A DNA stretch of 64,000 nucleotides from Streptomyces sp. MMBL 11-1 (GCF_028622875.1 NZ_CP117709.1:7629001-7693000), one strand, 5' to 3'; shown: positions 16,001 through 24,978, counted from the stretch's first letter. Made by a program: numbers and translations. The notes: generated from the letters alone by a model not told the origin.

Positions 16001-17365
16001 GTGTTCTTCGTTGAGGCCATCAACGTGGAGGGCTTGGGCAACCGCGGCTACGTGGCCGGTGGTCGGCAGACGGCGGTCGCGGTGGACCCGCCCCGCGACA
16101 TCGATCGGGTGCTGGCCGCCGCCGCCCGGCGTGGTGTGGCGATAACCCATGTGGTCGAGACGCACCTCCACAACGACTATGTGACCGGCGGTCTCGAACT
16201 GGCCCGTATCACCGGAGCCGCCTACCACGTTCCGGCCGGGGCGCACGTTTCGTTCGCCCGGACCGCCGTGTCCGACGGTGACACCGTCGTCATCGACGCC
16301 GAACTGACCCTGGCCGCGGTGGCGACGCCCGGGCATACGCCGCACCACATGGCGTACGTGCTGAGCGAGGCGGGCAGGCCCGTCGCCGCGTTCACCGGCG
16401 GCTCTCTCCTCATCGGTACGGTGGGGCGGCCCGATCTCGTGGAGCCGCGGCTCACCGATCGGTTGGCCCGAGCTCAGCACGCTTCCGTCCGGCGCCTCGC
16501 CGACGCCCTGCCCGACGAGACCGAGGTGCTGCCGACGCATGGGTTCGGCAGCTTCTGCTCGTCCGCCCAGGCCGACGGGGAGGCGACCACGATCGGCAAG
16601 GAGAAGGCGGTCAATCCGGCTCTCACCGTGGAAGTGGACAGCTTCGTCGCCGAACTGCTGGCGGGTCTGGAGGACGTGCCCGCGTACTACGCGCACATGA
16701 GCCCCGTCAACGCGGCCGGGCCCGCTGCCGTGGACCTGACCGCGCCGGCCGTCGCCGACCCCCACGACATCGCCGCGCGGCTCGCGGCGGGGGAGTGGGT
16801 GGTGGATCTGCGCAACCGCGTCGCTTTCGCCGAGGGGCATGTCGCGGGTTCGTACAACTTCGAGGCGGACGGCAAGCTCGCCACGTATCTCGCCTGGTTG
16901 ATCCCCTGGGGCAAGCCGGTGACGCTGCTTGCCGAGTCGGCCGAGCAACTCGCCGCGGCCCAGCGGGAGCTGGTGCGCGTCGGCATCGACCGGCCGGCCG
17001 CCGCCGCGACCGGGGGTCCGGCGGACTGGCTCCGTGCCGGCGAGAGTGCCGCGTCCTTCCCCCGCGCCACGTTCGCCGAACTGGCCGGTCAGGAGAGGGG
17101 CCGGATCGTCGTACTGGACGTACGCCGCTCGTCCGAACGGGCGGGGGGCTGGATCGAGGGCTCCGTCCACATCCCGGTCCACCAGATCCACCAGCGTATC
17201 GACGACGTGCCCGACGGCACGGTCTGGGTGCACTGTGCGGGCGGGATGCGTGCGGGCATCGCCGCGTCGCTGCTGGACGCGGCGGGGCGGGACGTGGTCG
17301 CCGTGGACGACGGCTTCGCCGCCGCCGCCGAGGCCGGGCTGGCCCTCGTCACCGGAGAAGGGTGA
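16001..17365 (+). CDS. MBL-fold persulfide dioxygenase-rhodanese fusion protein (CstB/ETHE1-like)
   Basis: A 454-residue fusion. The N-terminal metallo-beta-lactamase domain (~1-240) has ETHLHNDYVTGG, ATPGHTPHHMAY, FTGGSLLIGTVGRPDL and PTHGFGSFC, which places it with the mononuclear-iron persulfide dioxygenases (ETHE1/CstB). Two rhodanese-like modules follow. The first (VDLRNRVAFAEGHVAGS) has no cysteine in the active loop, while the last carries VWVHCAGGMRAG with a candidate catalytic Cys. Such fusions turn persulfide into thiosulfate or sulfite during sulfide detoxification. The GTG start follows GGAAGGGG. Two operators lie just upstream and the matching repressor is encoded at 17941-18234. 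Confidence 0.88.
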   Translation: MFFVEAINVEGLGNRGYVAGGRQTAVAVDPPRDIDRVLAAAARRGVAITHVVETHLHNDYVTGGLELARITGAAYHVPAGAHVSFARTAVSDGDTVVIDAELTLAAVATPGHTPHHMAYVLSEAGRPVAAFTGGSLLIGTVGRPDLVEPRLTDRLARAQHASVRRLADALPDETEVLPTHGFGSFCSSAQADGEATTIGKEKAVNPALTVEVDSFVAELLAGLEDVPAYYAHMSPVNAAGPAAVDLTAPAVADPHDIAARLAAGEWVVDLRNRVAFAEGHVAGSYNFEADGKLATYLAWLIPWGKPVTLLAESAEQLAAAQRELVRVGIDRPAAAATGGPADWLRAGESAASFPRATFAELAGQERGRIVVLDVRRSSERAGGWIEGSVHIPVHQIHQRIDDVPDGTVWVHCAGGMRAGIAASLLDAAGRDVVAVDDGFAAAAEAGLALVTGEG

Positions 17366-17392
17366 CGTCGTCGATGTATCTCCTCCGGGGAA

Positions 17393-17429
17393 GCGGACAA
17401 CGCCTCTCCCCGGGCGAGGCGTTGTCCGC
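17393..17429 (+). terminator. strong hairpin terminator after the MBL-rhodanese gene
   Basis: GCGGACAACGCCTC at 17393-17406 pairs perfectly with GAGGCGTTGTCCGC at 17416-17429 around a nine-base loop. It lies 27 bases after the stop codon. Confidence 0.85.
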
Positions 17430-17477
17430 ACCGCCGGGGAGCGGCCCGAAGCCGCGTGGGCCGCCGCAGGGCCGCCG

Positions 17478-17567
17478 GTGATCGACGAGCACGGTGACGG
17501 TGACTCGAGGCGCTGCGGATGCTGCGGCCCTCTGCTGCCCGGCCGAAAGAGGGGACACGGCCAGTGA
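17478..17567 (+). CDS. short cysteine-containing ORF coupled to the tauE fragment
   Basis: A possible 29-residue peptide from GTG 17478, with RRCGCCGPLLPGRKR. Its TGA overlaps the GTG of the exporter fragment (GTGA), a layout that suggests coupling. It may be only the worn end of a larger gene. No family is recognised. Confidence 0.25.
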   Translation: MIDEHGDGDSRRCGCCGPLLPGRKRGHGQ

Positions 17568-17919
17568 AGGCGGCCGGGACCGGTGCCGGTCTCGGCGCCG
17601 TGACGGGATTCCTCGGGGTAGGAGGCGGATTTCTCGCCGTGCCCCCCTGGTCGGTGTTCTCGGCCTGCGCATGAAACAGGCCGTGGGCGCCAGCGTCCTG
17701 GTCATCACCCTCAACTCCCTCGCCGCCCTCGTGGCACGGTCGGGAACCGGCGACGACCTGAGATGGGAAGTGATTGCCCCGTTCGCCGGAGCGGCGATCC
17801 TCGGGGCCTGGGACGGCACACGGCTGGCAGCGAAGGTCGACGACGCCAGGCCGCGGAAAGCCTTCGCGTACACGCTTTTCGCGGTGGCGGCCTTCATGCT
17901 CGTCGACGTGGTCGCCTGA
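17564..17919 (+). pseudogene. TauE/SafE-type sulfite/sulfur exporter, truncated and frameshifted
   Basis: From GTG 17564 the frame reads TGFLGVGGGFLAVP. After the C run at 17642-17647 the family sequence continues in another frame as PLVGVLGLRMKQAVGASVLVI and TLNSLAALVA, ending at 17919. One C appears to be missing from the run, by deletion or sequencing error. Moreover, GLGAVTGFLGVGGGF followed by AVGASVLVITLNSL is the C-terminal repeat of TauE proteins (normally ~250 residues, eight membrane spans), so the N-terminal half is absent. Exporters of this family accompany CstR/CstB systems and remove sulfite. Confidence 0.7.
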
Positions 17920-17940
17920 GCACGCGGGCCGCCCCCGGCG

Positions 17941-18237
<297 letters not shown>

Positions 18238-18245
18238 TCATGAAA

Positions 18246-18259
18246 TACCCCCAGGGGTA
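18246..18259. promoter_or_regulatory. CsoR/CstR-type operator in front of the repressor gene
   Basis: TACCCCCAGGGGTA matches the two sites at 15929-15977 and lies 12 bases upstream of the repressor's first start codon, fitting autorepression. Confidence 0.78.
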
Positions 18260-18654
18260 ATGTACTCCCTTTGGCCGGGGATCCGACAGAAAAGGATGAC
18301 ACCTGCCATGAGCCCCCAACCGCCCCGGCGCGGCGGGCCTCGACGCCACCCTCGCGGCGCTGCGCGGGCGCTGACCGGCCTCGGCGCCTCCCACCGGGCG
18401 CGAGGGTGAAGGGTGGAGCTGCGGAACGGTTTCCGCTCCGGGGCCGCCATGGGCGATCTCCTCCGTCCCTGGCGTCGAGACGTACACGGAAATGACCTCG
18501 TCACCCATGGTGGTGGGCGCGCCGGGGCGTGCGGCCGTCGTCCACCCGGTGCCCGCAACGCACGCTGCGTTACCGCTCCCGCCGCGGCACCGGCGCGACA
18601 TGCGGTTCCGGTACGGTGCGTTGGGTTCGTGGGGCGGGGCGAGAGGAAGAGCAC
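18260..18654. other. gap without a supported gene
   Basis: Facing away from the repressor, an ATG at 18311 opens a short reading frame that ends at 18409. A coding-like phrase (GLDATLAALRG) appears in a different frame near 18338-18370, which hints at a decayed gene. Nothing can be named. The last bases hold the ribosome-binding site (GAGAGGAAGAG) of the permease. Confidence 0.4.
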
Positions 18655-19935
18655 GTGAGCACGATGGATGGCGCGGGGCGCGGCGTCGCGGGCGGGATGC
18701 GGCGTCGGCTGGGCGTGTTCGACGCGGTGGTGATCGGTCTGGGGTCGATGATCGGGGCGGGGATCTTCGTGGCGCTGGGCCCGGCCGCGGAGGCCGCGGG
18801 TTCGGGGCTGCTGCTCGCCCTGGCCCTTGCCGCGGTGGTGGCCTACTGCAACGCGACGTCTTCGGCGAGGCTGGCCGCCCGCTATCCCCGGTCCGGCGGC
18901 ACCTATGTCTACGGCCGGGAACGGCTGGGTGACTTCTGGGGCTATGTGGCCGGATGGGCGTTCGTCGTGGGCAAGACGGCCTCCTGCGCGGCCATGGCCC
19001 TCACGGTCGGCGCGTACCTGTGGCCCGGTCAGGAGCACGCGGTGGCCGTGGCCGCCGTGGCGGTGCTGACCGCGGTGAACTACGCCGGGGTGCAGAAGTC
19101 CGCCCGGCTCACCCGGGTCATCGTCGCGGTGGTCCTGACCGTGCTCGCCGCCGTGGTCCTCACCGCCCTGACCTCGTCCGGCGCGGACGCCTCGCGGGTG
19201 CGCATCGGCTCGGACGCCGGCATCGGCGGGGTGATCCAGTCCGCCGGCCTGCTGTTCTTCGCCTTCGCCGGGTACGCCCGCATCGCCACGCTCGGCGAGG
19301 AGGTTCGGGATCCCGCCCGTACCATTCCGCGCGCCATCCCGATCGCGCTCGGCATCGCGCTCGCCGTCTACGCGCTCGTTGCCGGTGCCGTACTGGCGGT
19401 ACTGGGCCCGGGCGGACTGGCGGACGCGACCGCCCCGTTGGCGGACGCCGTACGCGCCGCGGGGGCCGACTGGCTCGTGCCGGTCGTCCGCGTGGGCGGC
19501 GCCGTCGCGGCACTCGGCTCCCTGCTCGCCCTGATCCTCGGCGTCTCCCGCACCACCCTGGCCATGGCCCGCGACCGGCATCTGCCGTACGCACTGGCCG
19601 CCGTCCACCCCCGTTTCGGGGTCCCGCACCGCGCCGAACTCACCGTCGGCGCTGTCGTGGCCGTGCTCGCCGCGACCACCGACGTACGCGGAGCGATCGG
19701 GTTCTCCTCCTTCGGCGTGCTGGCCTACTACGCCGTCGCCAACGCCTCTGCCTGGACGCTCACCCCCGAAGAAGGCCGGCCCCACCGCCTCGTTCCCGTG
19801 GTCGGGCTGACCGGCTGCGTGGTCCTCGCCTTCGCGCTGCCCCCGGGTGCCGTGATCTCCGGGGCCGTGGTCCTCGCCGCCGGAGCCGCTGTCTTCGGTG
19901 TCCGAAAGGCGGTCAGCGGCCGTACGCTCCGCTGA
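18655..19935 (+). CDS. APC-family amino acid permease
   Basis: A 426-residue transporter with about 12 hydrophobic segments. The first helix carries GLGSMIGAGIFVALGP, the substrate-binding G-S/A-G turn of the amino acid-polyamine-organocation family, and helix 6 carries FFAFAGYARIATLGEEVRDP. The start is GTG 18655, after GAGAGGAAGAG. The substrate is unknown. It lies within the persulfide island and could import a sulfur amino acid, but that is only a guess from position; no TACCCC operator lies directly before it. Confidence 0.87.
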   Translation: MSTMDGAGRGVAGGMRRRLGVFDAVVIGLGSMIGAGIFVALGPAAEAAGSGLLLALALAAVVAYCNATSSARLAARYPRSGGTYVYGRERLGDFWGYVAGWAFVVGKTASCAAMALTVGAYLWPGQEHAVAVAAVAVLTAVNYAGVQKSARLTRVIVAVVLTVLAAVVLTALTSSGADASRVRIGSDAGIGGVIQSAGLLFFAFAGYARIATLGEEVRDPARTIPRAIPIALGIALAVYALVAGAVLAVLGPGGLADATAPLADAVRAAGADWLVPVVRVGGAVAALGSLLALILGVSRTTLAMARDRHLPYALAAVHPRFGVPHRAELTVGAVVAVLAATTDVRGAIGFSSFGVLAYYAVANASAWTLTPEEGRPHRLVPVVGLTGCVVLAFALPPGAVISGAVVLAAGAAVFGVRKAVSGRTLR

Positions 19936-20091
19936 CCCGTAAGCCGTGCTCCAGGTGGCGGGTGGCGGGTGAGTCGCGGGCGGAGAAATCCCGCCACGGA
20001 ACTCCGGTCCGGGACCGCCGCCGCGCACCGTCCATCAGCCGCCGACAACTGAGGGCGGTCACGTGATCTCCGGCGGGCGGGCGAGAAGCGT

Positions 20092-20110
20092 TATACCCCT
20101 GTCGGGTATA
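20092..20110. promoter_or_regulatory. CsoR/CstR-type operator in front of the DUF4396-like gene
   Basis: TATACCC at 20092 and GGGTATA at 20104 form a perfect inverted repeat across a five-base spacer. It resembles the three other sites and is 56 bases upstream of the next start codon. Confidence 0.7.
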
Positions 20111-20165
20111 TCGTTGGTCGCGTAGGGCAGCGGAACCGCACCGGACGGGACGGGAGACGGCGACC

Positions 20166-20681
20166 ATGGATCACGGCACGCACCACACCGATCACGACCC
20201 CGGCGGGCAGCCTACGCACACGGATCACGCCGGACATCAGAAGGGCGGCGCGACGTGGGGGACAGCCGCGAAGGCGACGCTGCACTGTCTCACCGGCTGT
20301 GCGATCGGTGAGATTCTCGGCATGGTCATCGGCACCGCCCTGCTGTGGGGCAATGTCGAGACGATGATCCTGGCGATCGCGCTGGCGTTCGTGTTCGGCT
20401 ACTCGTTCACGCTGTTCGCGGTCCGCAGGGCGGGGCTGGACTTCAGGTCCGCGCTGAAGGTGGCACTGGCCGCCGACACCGTCTCGATCGCGGTGATGGA
20501 GTTCGTCGACAACGGCATCATCGCCCTGACGCCCGGAGCCATGGACGCCCACCTGTCGGACGCGCTGTTCTGGACGGCCCTTCTGGGCGGCTTCGCCGTG
20601 GCCTTTGTGATCACGACGCCGATCAACAAGTGGATGATCGGCCGCGGCAAGGGCCACGCCGTCGTTCACGCCTACCACTGA
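20166..20681 (+). CDS. DUF4396-like integral membrane protein with His-rich N-terminus
   Basis: A 171-residue membrane protein. The first 30 residues are very rich in His and Asp (DHGTHHTDHDPGG, THTDHAGHQ), a probable metal-binding tail. About four membrane segments follow, starting with LHCLTGCAIGEILGMVIG; a Cys pair (CLTGC) stands at the membrane entry. From memory this matches DUF4396, which has no assigned function. The operator upstream puts it under the same repressor as the persulfide genes, so transport of a sulfur species or of a metal is plausible. Confidence 0.75.
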   Translation: MDHGTHHTDHDPGGQPTHTDHAGHQKGGATWGTAAKATLHCLTGCAIGEILGMVIGTALLWGNVETMILAIALAFVFGYSFTLFAVRRAGLDFRSALKVALAADTVSIAVMEFVDNGIIALTPGAMDAHLSDALFWTALLGGFAVAFVITTPINKWMIGRGKGHAVVHAYH

Positions 20682-20817
20682 CCGCATCCCCGCAGCCGCG
20701 CAGCCGCGTCAGGCTCGGGCCGGGGTGCGTGTCCTGTTCTCCCGGGGCCCCTGTGGGTTTGGTCAAGCGCCCTGGATCGATACTGGGCATTGACTGTTTC
20801 TGTGTGTGGGGGAACTG

Positions 20818-21036
20818 ATGAATGCGTGGGCAGAGGTCGGGCGGGGTGTGGTTCTTGGTGCCGCCGCTTTGATGGTGGCGTTCAACTATCGCGATGTCGC
20901 GTGGCGGATCCATGGCTTCATGGCGAACACAGTGGGAATCAGTCGGCTCCTGACACCGGCGGTGGTCAGGTTCACCTGTGGTGCTCTGGGCGTTGCTTCG
21001 ATTGTGAGCGTCCTGGTCGATCTGCCCCGGCCCTGA
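20818..21036 (+). CDS. small hypothetical membrane protein
   Basis: A 72-residue protein with two hydrophobic stretches (VVLGAAALMVAF and CGALGVASIVSVLVDL) separated by a charged loop NYRDVAWRIHGF. The ATG at 20818 follows GGGGGAAC, a good ribosome-binding site. No family with known function is recognised. Confidence 0.55.
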   Translation: MNAWAEVGRGVVLGAAALMVAFNYRDVAWRIHGFMANTVGISRLLTPAVVRFTCGALGVASIVSVLVDLPRP

Positions 21037-21221
21037 GCGACCTGCGAAGTGTCGGTGGTCATACCCCTAATCAGCGGTCAGTCAGTGCCTCCGGGCCCGG
21101 TGACACCACCCCCGGATCATGGTTGACAAGGGGGGAAGCAGGGGGAAGTCATGCCGGGCCCAGAGGCCGGGAGCCCCATTGCGAGGCCACGAAAAGGTAA
21201 TGGGGGTCGGGTCGGTCGGCG

Positions 21222-21247
21222 CGTCAGGTGCGCGAGGTGACCTGACG
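21222..21247 (-). terminator. possible terminator for the ArsO-like gene
   Basis: CGTCAGGT at 21222-21229 pairs with ACCTGACG at 21240-21247, just downstream of the minus-strand stop at 21262. The stem is short. Confidence 0.4.
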
Positions 21248-21261
21248 GTGCGACAGGGCGG

Positions 21262-22659
21262 TTACGACGAGCGGCGACCGCCGGCCGCGCCTGCGCCGTC
21301 GGACGGTGCGCCTACACCGAGCTCGACGAGGGCGGGTTCCGGCGCCGCGCAGCAGCCTGAGCCGTCGGACGGTGCGGCGGCCGGGTCGTCGAAGAGGCCC
21401 GCCCCGCCGCAGACTCCGGTTTCGGGGAGGGTCAGTTCGACGCGGTCGGCGGCTTCCAGGTCGCCGGCGAGGGCGGCGGCCAGGGAGCGGACCTGCTCGT
21501 AGCCGGTCATGGCGAGGAAGGTCGGGGCGCGGCCGTAGGACTTCATGCCGACCAGGTACACGCCCTTCTCCGGGTGGGAGAGCTCGCGGTGCCCGTGCGG
21601 GTAGACGGTGCCGCAGGAGTGCTGGTTGGGGTCGATCAGCGGTGCCAGCTCCGTGGGGGCCTGGAGTCGCTCGTCGAGGCCGAGGCGGAGCTCGTCGAGG
21701 AAGCCGAGGTCGGGGCGGAGGCCGGTCAGCACGATGACTTCGTCGACCGGGTCCAGGCGGCGCCCGTCCTCGCCCACCAGGACCAGGCGGCCGTCGGCGT
21801 CCCGTTCGATCGCTTCGGTACGGAAGCCGGTCACCGCGTCCGCGTACCCGTCGTCGACAGCGGCCTTCGCCGCGAGCCCGAGCGCCCCGCGGGCGGGCAG
21901 CTGGTCGGCGTCGCCCCCGCCGAAGGTGGAGCCGGAGATACCCCGGCGCAGGACCCACGCCGCCTTCGTGCCCGTGCCGTCGTCGGACACGGCGAGGTCG
22001 GCGAGGGAAGCGAGCGCGGTGAAGGCGGAGGCCCCGGAGCCGATGACGGCGGTGCGACGCCCCGCGTAGCGGGCCCGTACGGCCGGGTCCTTGAGGTCGG
22101 GGACACGGTAGGCGATCCGGTCGGCGGCGGCCTTCTCGCCGAGGGCCGGCAGGCCGCTGGCGCCCGCGGGGGACGGCGTGGACCAGGTGCCGGAGGCGTC
22201 GATGACGGCCCGGGCGAAGATCCGCTCCTCGTGGCCGTCGGCATGGGCGATGTGCACGGCGAACGGCTGCTGGTCGCGGTCGGCGTCCACGGTCCGGTCG
22301 CGGCCGGCACGCGAGACGCCGGTGACCCGGGCGCCGAGCCGGACTCGGTCGCCGAGCGCGTCGGCGAGCGGCTGCAGATACCGCTCGGCCCAGTCCCCGC
22401 CGGAGGGATAGCTCGCCGGGTCGGGCCGTGTCCAGCCGGTGGGGGCCAGCAGCTTCTCGGCGGCCGGGTCGACGACCTCGCCCCAGGTGGAGAAGAGCCG
22501 CACATGTGACCATGCGCGCACCGCGGCGGCGGCGGTGGGCCCGGCTTCCAGGACAAGAGGCTCGATGCCCCGGTCGATCAGATGGACTGCGGCGGCCAGG
22601 CCGGTGGGCCCGGCCCCGATCACGACGACGGGCAGTTCGTTGGTGACGGGCGCGTTCAC
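21262..22659 (-). CDS. ArsO-like flavin-dependent monooxygenase
   Basis: A 465-residue FAD/NAD(P)-binding protein. VVVIGAGPTGLAAAVHLIDRG is the FAD motif; AVIGSGASAFTALASLADL is the NADPH motif; VIVLTGLRPDLGFL precedes the C-terminal part. The tail holds ETGVCGGAGLF and SGCCAAPEP, a cysteine cluster often seen in the Streptomyces proteins encoded in arsenic operons (ArsO). The reaction is not established. The GTG at 22659 follows AAGGAG. It is divergent from arsR and shares the operator region. Confidence 0.75.
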   Translation of the reverse strand: MNAPVTNELPVVVIGAGPTGLAAAVHLIDRGIEPLVLEAGPTAAAAVRAWSHVRLFSTWGEVVDPAAEKLLAPTGWTRPDPASYPSGGDWAERYLQPLADALGDRVRLGARVTGVSRAGRDRTVDADRDQQPFAVHIAHADGHEERIFARAVIDASGTWSTPSPAGASGLPALGEKAAADRIAYRVPDLKDPAVRARYAGRRTAVIGSGASAFTALASLADLAVSDDGTGTKAAWVLRRGISGSTFGGGDADQLPARGALGLAAKAAVDDGYADAVTGFRTEAIERDADGRLVLVGEDGRRLDPVDEVIVLTGLRPDLGFLDELRLGLDERLQAPTELAPLIDPNQHSCGTVYPHGHRELSHPEKGVYLVGMKSYGRAPTFLAMTGYEQVRSLAAALAGDLEAADRVELTLPETGVCGGAGLFDDPAAAPSDGSGCCAAPEPALVELGVGAPSDGAGAAGGRRSS

Positions 22660-22680
22660 GTCGACGACTCCTTGGTTGTT

Positions 22681-22915
22681 TCGACATCTGTCGATGGATC
22701 GTGGGGCCCAGCATGACACTTGCATCGACAGGCGTCAACATAGACAGATGTCGAAATTGTGATGGCGTCCGCGCGGTGGCTCGTGCTGCGCGTCGGAGGC
22801 GGCCGGGTGGGATCGCTGTGGTTCGCTTCCGGTCCAGCTCCGCCCGCCCCCCCCCGCGCCGGACAGGCCTCTGGTCGTCCTGGTTTGACGTGTGTCAACA
22901 TAGACGTATGTCGAA
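22681..22915. promoter_or_regulatory. ArsR operator region with three related sites
   Basis: TCGACATCTGTCGA at 22681 is a perfect palindrome near the ArsO-like start. A 22-bp element (begins GTCAACATAGAC, ends ATGTCGAA) occurs at 22734-22755 and again at 22894-22915 with two differences. The second copy overlaps the arsR start codon, and TTGAC/GTCAA at 22884-22897 adds a palindrome. This layout allows ArsR to control both divergent genes and itself. Confidence 0.65.
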
Positions 22916-23279
22916 TGCGAAGGTGCTGCCGTTGATCGAGCCCGCCGACGGTCAGGGAGTGGTGCCGTGCTGCCCGCCCCTGACCGAGCGCCCGATGACC
23001 GCCGAGGAGGCGCAGACGGCCGCGCGGATGTTCAAGGCGCTCGGCGACCCGGTGCGGCTGCGACTGTTCTCCGCGGTGGCCTCGCACGAGGGCGGGGAGG
23101 CGTGCGTGTGCGACATCTCCGATGTCGGCGTCTCCCAGCCCACCGTGTCCCACCACCTGAAGAAGTTGAAGGAGGCCGGACTGCTGACGTCCGAACGGCG
23201 TGGCACCTGGGTCTACTACCGGGTCGAACCGTCGGTGCTGGCCGGGATGGGCAGGCTGCTGACGCGGCCGGCCGCTTGA
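22908..23279 (+). CDS. arsR: ArsR-family arsenite-responsive repressor
   Basis: A 123-residue winged-helix repressor. ALGDPVRLRLFSAVASHEGG opens the domain and VSQPTVSHHLKKLKEAG is the recognition helix. Cysteines at 21-22 (VVPCCPP) and 66/68 (EACVCDI) resemble the Corynebacterium-type As(III) site, which uses an N-terminal Cys pair plus one helix cysteine. I chose ATG 22908; the operator overlaps this codon. The gene is followed after 8 bases by the acetyltransferase gene. Confidence 0.9.
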   Translation: MSNAKVLPLIEPADGQGVVPCCPPLTERPMTAEEAQTAARMFKALGDPVRLRLFSAVASHEGGEACVCDISDVGVSQPTVSHHLKKLKEAGLLTSERRGTWVYYRVEPSVLAGMGRLLTRPAA

Positions 23280-23287
23280 CAGCCGGG

Positions 23288-23806
23288 ATGGGGAGAGCTT
23301 TGAGCGAGGTGCCGGGGGTCGTGGTCGTGCCGCTGACGGCGGACCACGCCGAACAGGTGCTGGCGATCTATCGGGCGGGCATCGACGAGGGGAACGCCAC
23401 CTTCGAGGCCGCCCCGCCCGACTGGGAGAGCTTCGACGCCGCGAAACTGCCCGGCCACCGTTTCGTCGCGCTCGGCGGGCACGGTGAGGTCCTGGGCTGG
23501 GTGGCGGCCGGCAGGGTTTCGGACCGGGGCGCGTACGCGGGCGTCGTCGAGCACTCCGTCTACGTCGACCCCACCGCGCGTGGCCGTCGGATCGCCACCG
23601 TCTTGCTGAGGGCGCTGGTCGACTCCACGGAGCAGGCCGGGATCTGGACCATTCAGGCCGGGATCTTCCCGGAGAACACCGCCAGCCTCGCCGTTCACGA
23701 GCGGGCGGGTTTCCGGGTCATCGGCATCCGGGAGAGGATCGGGCGCCACCGCGGCGTCTGGCGCGACGTCGTCCTCGTCGAGCGCCGCAGCCCCGCCGTT
23801 ACGTGA
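23288..23806 (+). CDS. GNAT N-acetyltransferase, ArsN/phosphinothricin acetyltransferase-like
   Basis: A 172-residue GNAT enzyme. IYRAGIDEGNATFEAAPPDW and VEHSVYVDPTARGRRIATVLL (acetyl-CoA loop) followed by GIFPENTASLAVHERAGFRV are characteristic of the phosphinothricin acetyltransferase family. Placement directly after arsR points to ArsN, which acetylates the arsenic antibiotic arsinothricin or related amino acids. The start may be ATG 23288 or the in-frame TTG 23300, which has the better GGGAGAG site. Confidence 0.8.
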   Translation: MGRALSEVPGVVVVPLTADHAEQVLAIYRAGIDEGNATFEAAPPDWESFDAAKLPGHRFVALGGHGEVLGWVAAGRVSDRGAYAGVVEHSVYVDPTARGRRIATVLLRALVDSTEQAGIWTIQAGIFPENTASLAVHERAGFRVIGIRERIGRHRGVWRDVVLVERRSPAVT

Positions 23807-23819
23807 CGACGGGGCTCTG

Positions 23820-23851
23820 GGCTGTCCCGCGTACGGCGTCGCGGGACAGCC
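23820..23851. terminator. bidirectional terminator between the acetyltransferase gene and acr3
   Basis: GGCTGTCCCGCG at 23820-23831 pairs perfectly with CGCGGGACAGCC at 23840-23851. The two flanking genes converge on it. Confidence 0.85.
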
Positions 23852-23859
23852 GCGCCGTG

Positions 23860-24978
23860 TCACGGGGCCGTCGTCACCGAACCGGGGGAGAACGTGCGCC
23901 GCCAGGCGAGCGCCACGTACACCAGGCCGATCAGCACCGGCACTTCGATGAGGGGGCCGACGACCCCGGACAGGGCCTGTCCGGAGGTGACGCCGAAGGT
24001 GGCGATGGCCACCGCGATGGCGAGTTCGAAGTTGTTGCCCGCCGCGGTGAACGCGAGCGTGGTGGTGCGGTCGTACGCCAGGCCGAGGCTCTTCCCGAGG
24101 AGGAAGGTCCCGAAGAACATGATCGCGAAGTACACCAGCAGTGGCAGGGCGATCCGGGCGACGTCGAGCGGCTGCGAGGTGATCGTCTTTCCCTGGAGGG
24201 CGAAGAGGACGACGATCGTGAACAGCAGGCCGTACAGGGCCCAGGGCCCGATCTTCGGCAGGAACCGCTGCTCGTAGTGCTCGCGCCCCATCCTCTTCTC
24301 TCCGAGGCGGCGGGTGAGGAAACCGGCCAGCAGCGGGATGCCGAGGAAGATGACGACGTTCAGCGCGATGTGCCACACGGAGACGTCCAGGCCCTGGCCG
24401 TCTCCGAGGTTCATCCACCGGGGCAGCAGGTCGAGGTAGAACCAGCCCAACAGGCCGAAGGCGAACACCTGGAACACCGAGTTGAGGGCGACGAGGACGG
24501 CCGCGGCCTCCCGGTCGCCGCACGCGAGGTCGTTCCAGATGATGACCATGGCGATACAGCGGGCGAGTCCCACGATGATCAGGCCGGTGCGGTATTCAGG
24601 CAGGTCCGGCAGGAAGATCCAGGCCAGGGCGAACATGACCGCGGGGCCGATGATCCAGTTGACCACCAGGGAGGAGACCAGCAGTCTGCGGTCGCCGGTC
24701 ACGCGGTCGAGCCGGTCGTAGCGCACCTTGGCCAGCACCGGGTACATCATGACCAGCAGGCCGAGAGCGATCGGGAGGGAGATCCCGCCGATCTCGATCT
24801 TCGCGAGTGCGTCGTTCATCCCGGGGACGAGGCGGCCCAGGCCCAGGCCGACGGCCATGGCGAGCAGGATCCACACCGCGAGATAGCGGTCGAGGGTGGA
24901 GAGTTTCCTGACGATGGAGTCGTCCCCGTCCGGGCCGGCGCCCCGGGCGGACGTGGTGGTGGGCTCGGCGGAGGTCAC
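23860..24978 (-). CDS. acr3: Acr3-family arsenite efflux transporter
   Basis: A 372-residue membrane protein with ten predicted spans. It has the Acr3 signature around the fourth span, VGLARCIAMVIIWNDLACGD, which includes the Cys essential for arsenite transport, and LAFTAAGNNFELAIAVAIA with the conserved Glu. It exports arsenite across the membrane. The GTG start overlaps the stop of the second arsR (GTGA), so the two form an operon. Confidence 0.95.
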   Translation of the reverse strand: MTSAEPTTTSARGAGPDGDDSIVRKLSTLDRYLAVWILLAMAVGLGLGRLVPGMNDALAKIEIGGISLPIALGLLVMMYPVLAKVRYDRLDRVTGDRRLLVSSLVVNWIIGPAVMFALAWIFLPDLPEYRTGLIIVGLARCIAMVIIWNDLACGDREAAAVLVALNSVFQVFAFGLLGWFYLDLLPRWMNLGDGQGLDVSVWHIALNVVIFLGIPLLAGFLTRRLGEKRMGREHYEQRFLPKIGPWALYGLLFTIVVLFALQGKTITSQPLDVARIALPLLVYFAIMFFGTFLLGKSLGLAYDRTTTLAFTAAGNNFELAIAVAIATFGVTSGQALSGVVGPLIEVPVLIGLVYVALAWRRTFSPGSVTTAP

